This document shows, piece after piece, positions 6,432 through 6,722 of a stretch of 6,722 bases of DNA. The stretch is from positions 22,504-29,225 of the forward strand of contig DJBG01000192.1 in NCBI GenBank assembly GCA_002429965.1, written 5' to 3'. The position numbers and the translations under genes were made by a program. The notes under the pieces were generated by a model that was not told the DNA's origin, searched no databases, and worked only from the letters and a program-made list of their open reading frames with translations. The DNA comes from Hungatella sp. UBA5982. Its GTDB lineage: Bacteria; Bacillota; Clostridia; Lachnospirales; Lachnospiraceae. The stretch's first letter is position 1. Each line of letters begins with the position of its first letter.

Positions 6432-6722
6432 TTTTTCCTTTTCTTATCCCTGTGGTAAAAATACAGCACAACTGCTTCTAAATATCTTTTTAAAACGATT
6501 TGGATTTCTTCTTTCGGATGTATCGGTCTGACCAGAATGCTGTGGATTCCGGCTCTCTTGGCTCCATAAACATCGGTAAAAAGCTGATCCCCCACAAAAA
6601 CCGTATGTTCCGCATCCGTTCCCATGAGTTCCATCGCTCTTTGATATCCTTTTCTTCCAGGCTTGTTTCCATTATAAATATAGCGTGAACCGCCCGCATC
6701 CCTGGCAAAGGCAGCCACTCTT
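6428..6722 (-). CDS. YqeG-family HAD phosphatase (5' end missing)
   Basis: C-terminal part of a HAD-superfamily subclass IIIA phosphatase, similar to YqeG and to PGP/GEP4-type enzymes. The frame is open through the right edge: the codon before the GTG at 6718 reads Arg and joins it as ...RVAAFARDAGG. This GTG is therefore taken as an internal Val, not a start. About 97 residues are present, roughly the last half of a typical 170-residue protein. The motif III lysine lies in GNKPGRKGYQRAMELMG, and motif IV is VFVGDQLFTDVYGAKRAG, with the GDQxxTD acid pair. The tail (RPIHPKEEIQIVLKRYLE) matches the family's conserved end, followed by a lysine-rich terminus (HRDKKRKK). The nucleophile motif DxDxT lies outside the window. 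The natural substrate is not known. The small ORF overlaps its stop codon, suggesting one transcript toward aroQ. Confidence 0.88.
   Translation of the reverse strand, partial: RVAAFARDAGGSRYIYNGNKPGRKGYQRAMELMGTDAEHTVFVGDQLFTDVYGAKRAGIHSILVRPIHPKEEIQIVLKRYLEAVVLYFYHRDKKRKK

Noticed and set aside
6428..6718. A complete 96-residue protein starting at the GTG at 6718
   Set aside because: The frame remains open to the window edge and the product lacks the HAD nucleophile motif, so this is the C-terminal part of a longer gene.

Overview
All protein genes in this window read right to left (minus strand). The content suggests a low-to-moderate GC Firmicute, most likely a Clostridia / Lachnospiraceae-type genome. 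The reasons are strong AGGAGG-type ribosome sites, sigma-A promoters with AT-rich spacers, an EF-P of the KPGKG type, a type II dehydroquinase, a YqeG-family HAD phosphatase and a SWIM+SNF2 helicase. The taxon is an inference, not a measurement.

In transcription order the layout is as follows. (1) 6428-6722: the C-terminal part of a YqeG-like HAD phosphatase, cut by the right edge. (2) 6300-6431: an unrecognised 43-codon ORF that overlaps the HAD stop codon by 4 bases. (3) 5796-6224: aroQ, type II 3-dehydroquinate dehydratase, preceded by a foldable leader. (4) 5126-5683: efp, elongation factor P, with its own sigma-A-like promoter (5725-5753) and a hairpin terminator (5091-5121). (5) 4500-4982: a GNAT acetyltransferase that looks more AT-rich than its neighbours. 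(6) 4134-4499: an intergenic region with a strong argS promoter (4184-4212) and, on the opposite strand, a promoter-hairpin-U-tract unit that could encode a small RNA of about 70 nt. (7) 2364-4133: argS, arginyl-tRNA synthetase. (8) 1-2341: the first 780 residues of a SWIM zinc-finger SNF2 helicase that starts 22 bp after argS and runs off the left edge.

The genes fall into three or four transcription units: HAD/small ORF/aroQ; efp; the GNAT gene; and argS with the helicase. Most are housekeeping genes for translation (argS, efp), aromatic amino-acid synthesis (aroQ) and DNA-dependent ATPase activity (helicase). No mobile element, CRISPR array, tRNA or rRNA was recognised. The points most worth a second look are the plus-strand sRNA candidate at 4267-4368, the small ORF with its two hairpins between the HAD gene and aroQ, and the GNAT gene with its inverted-repeat leader.
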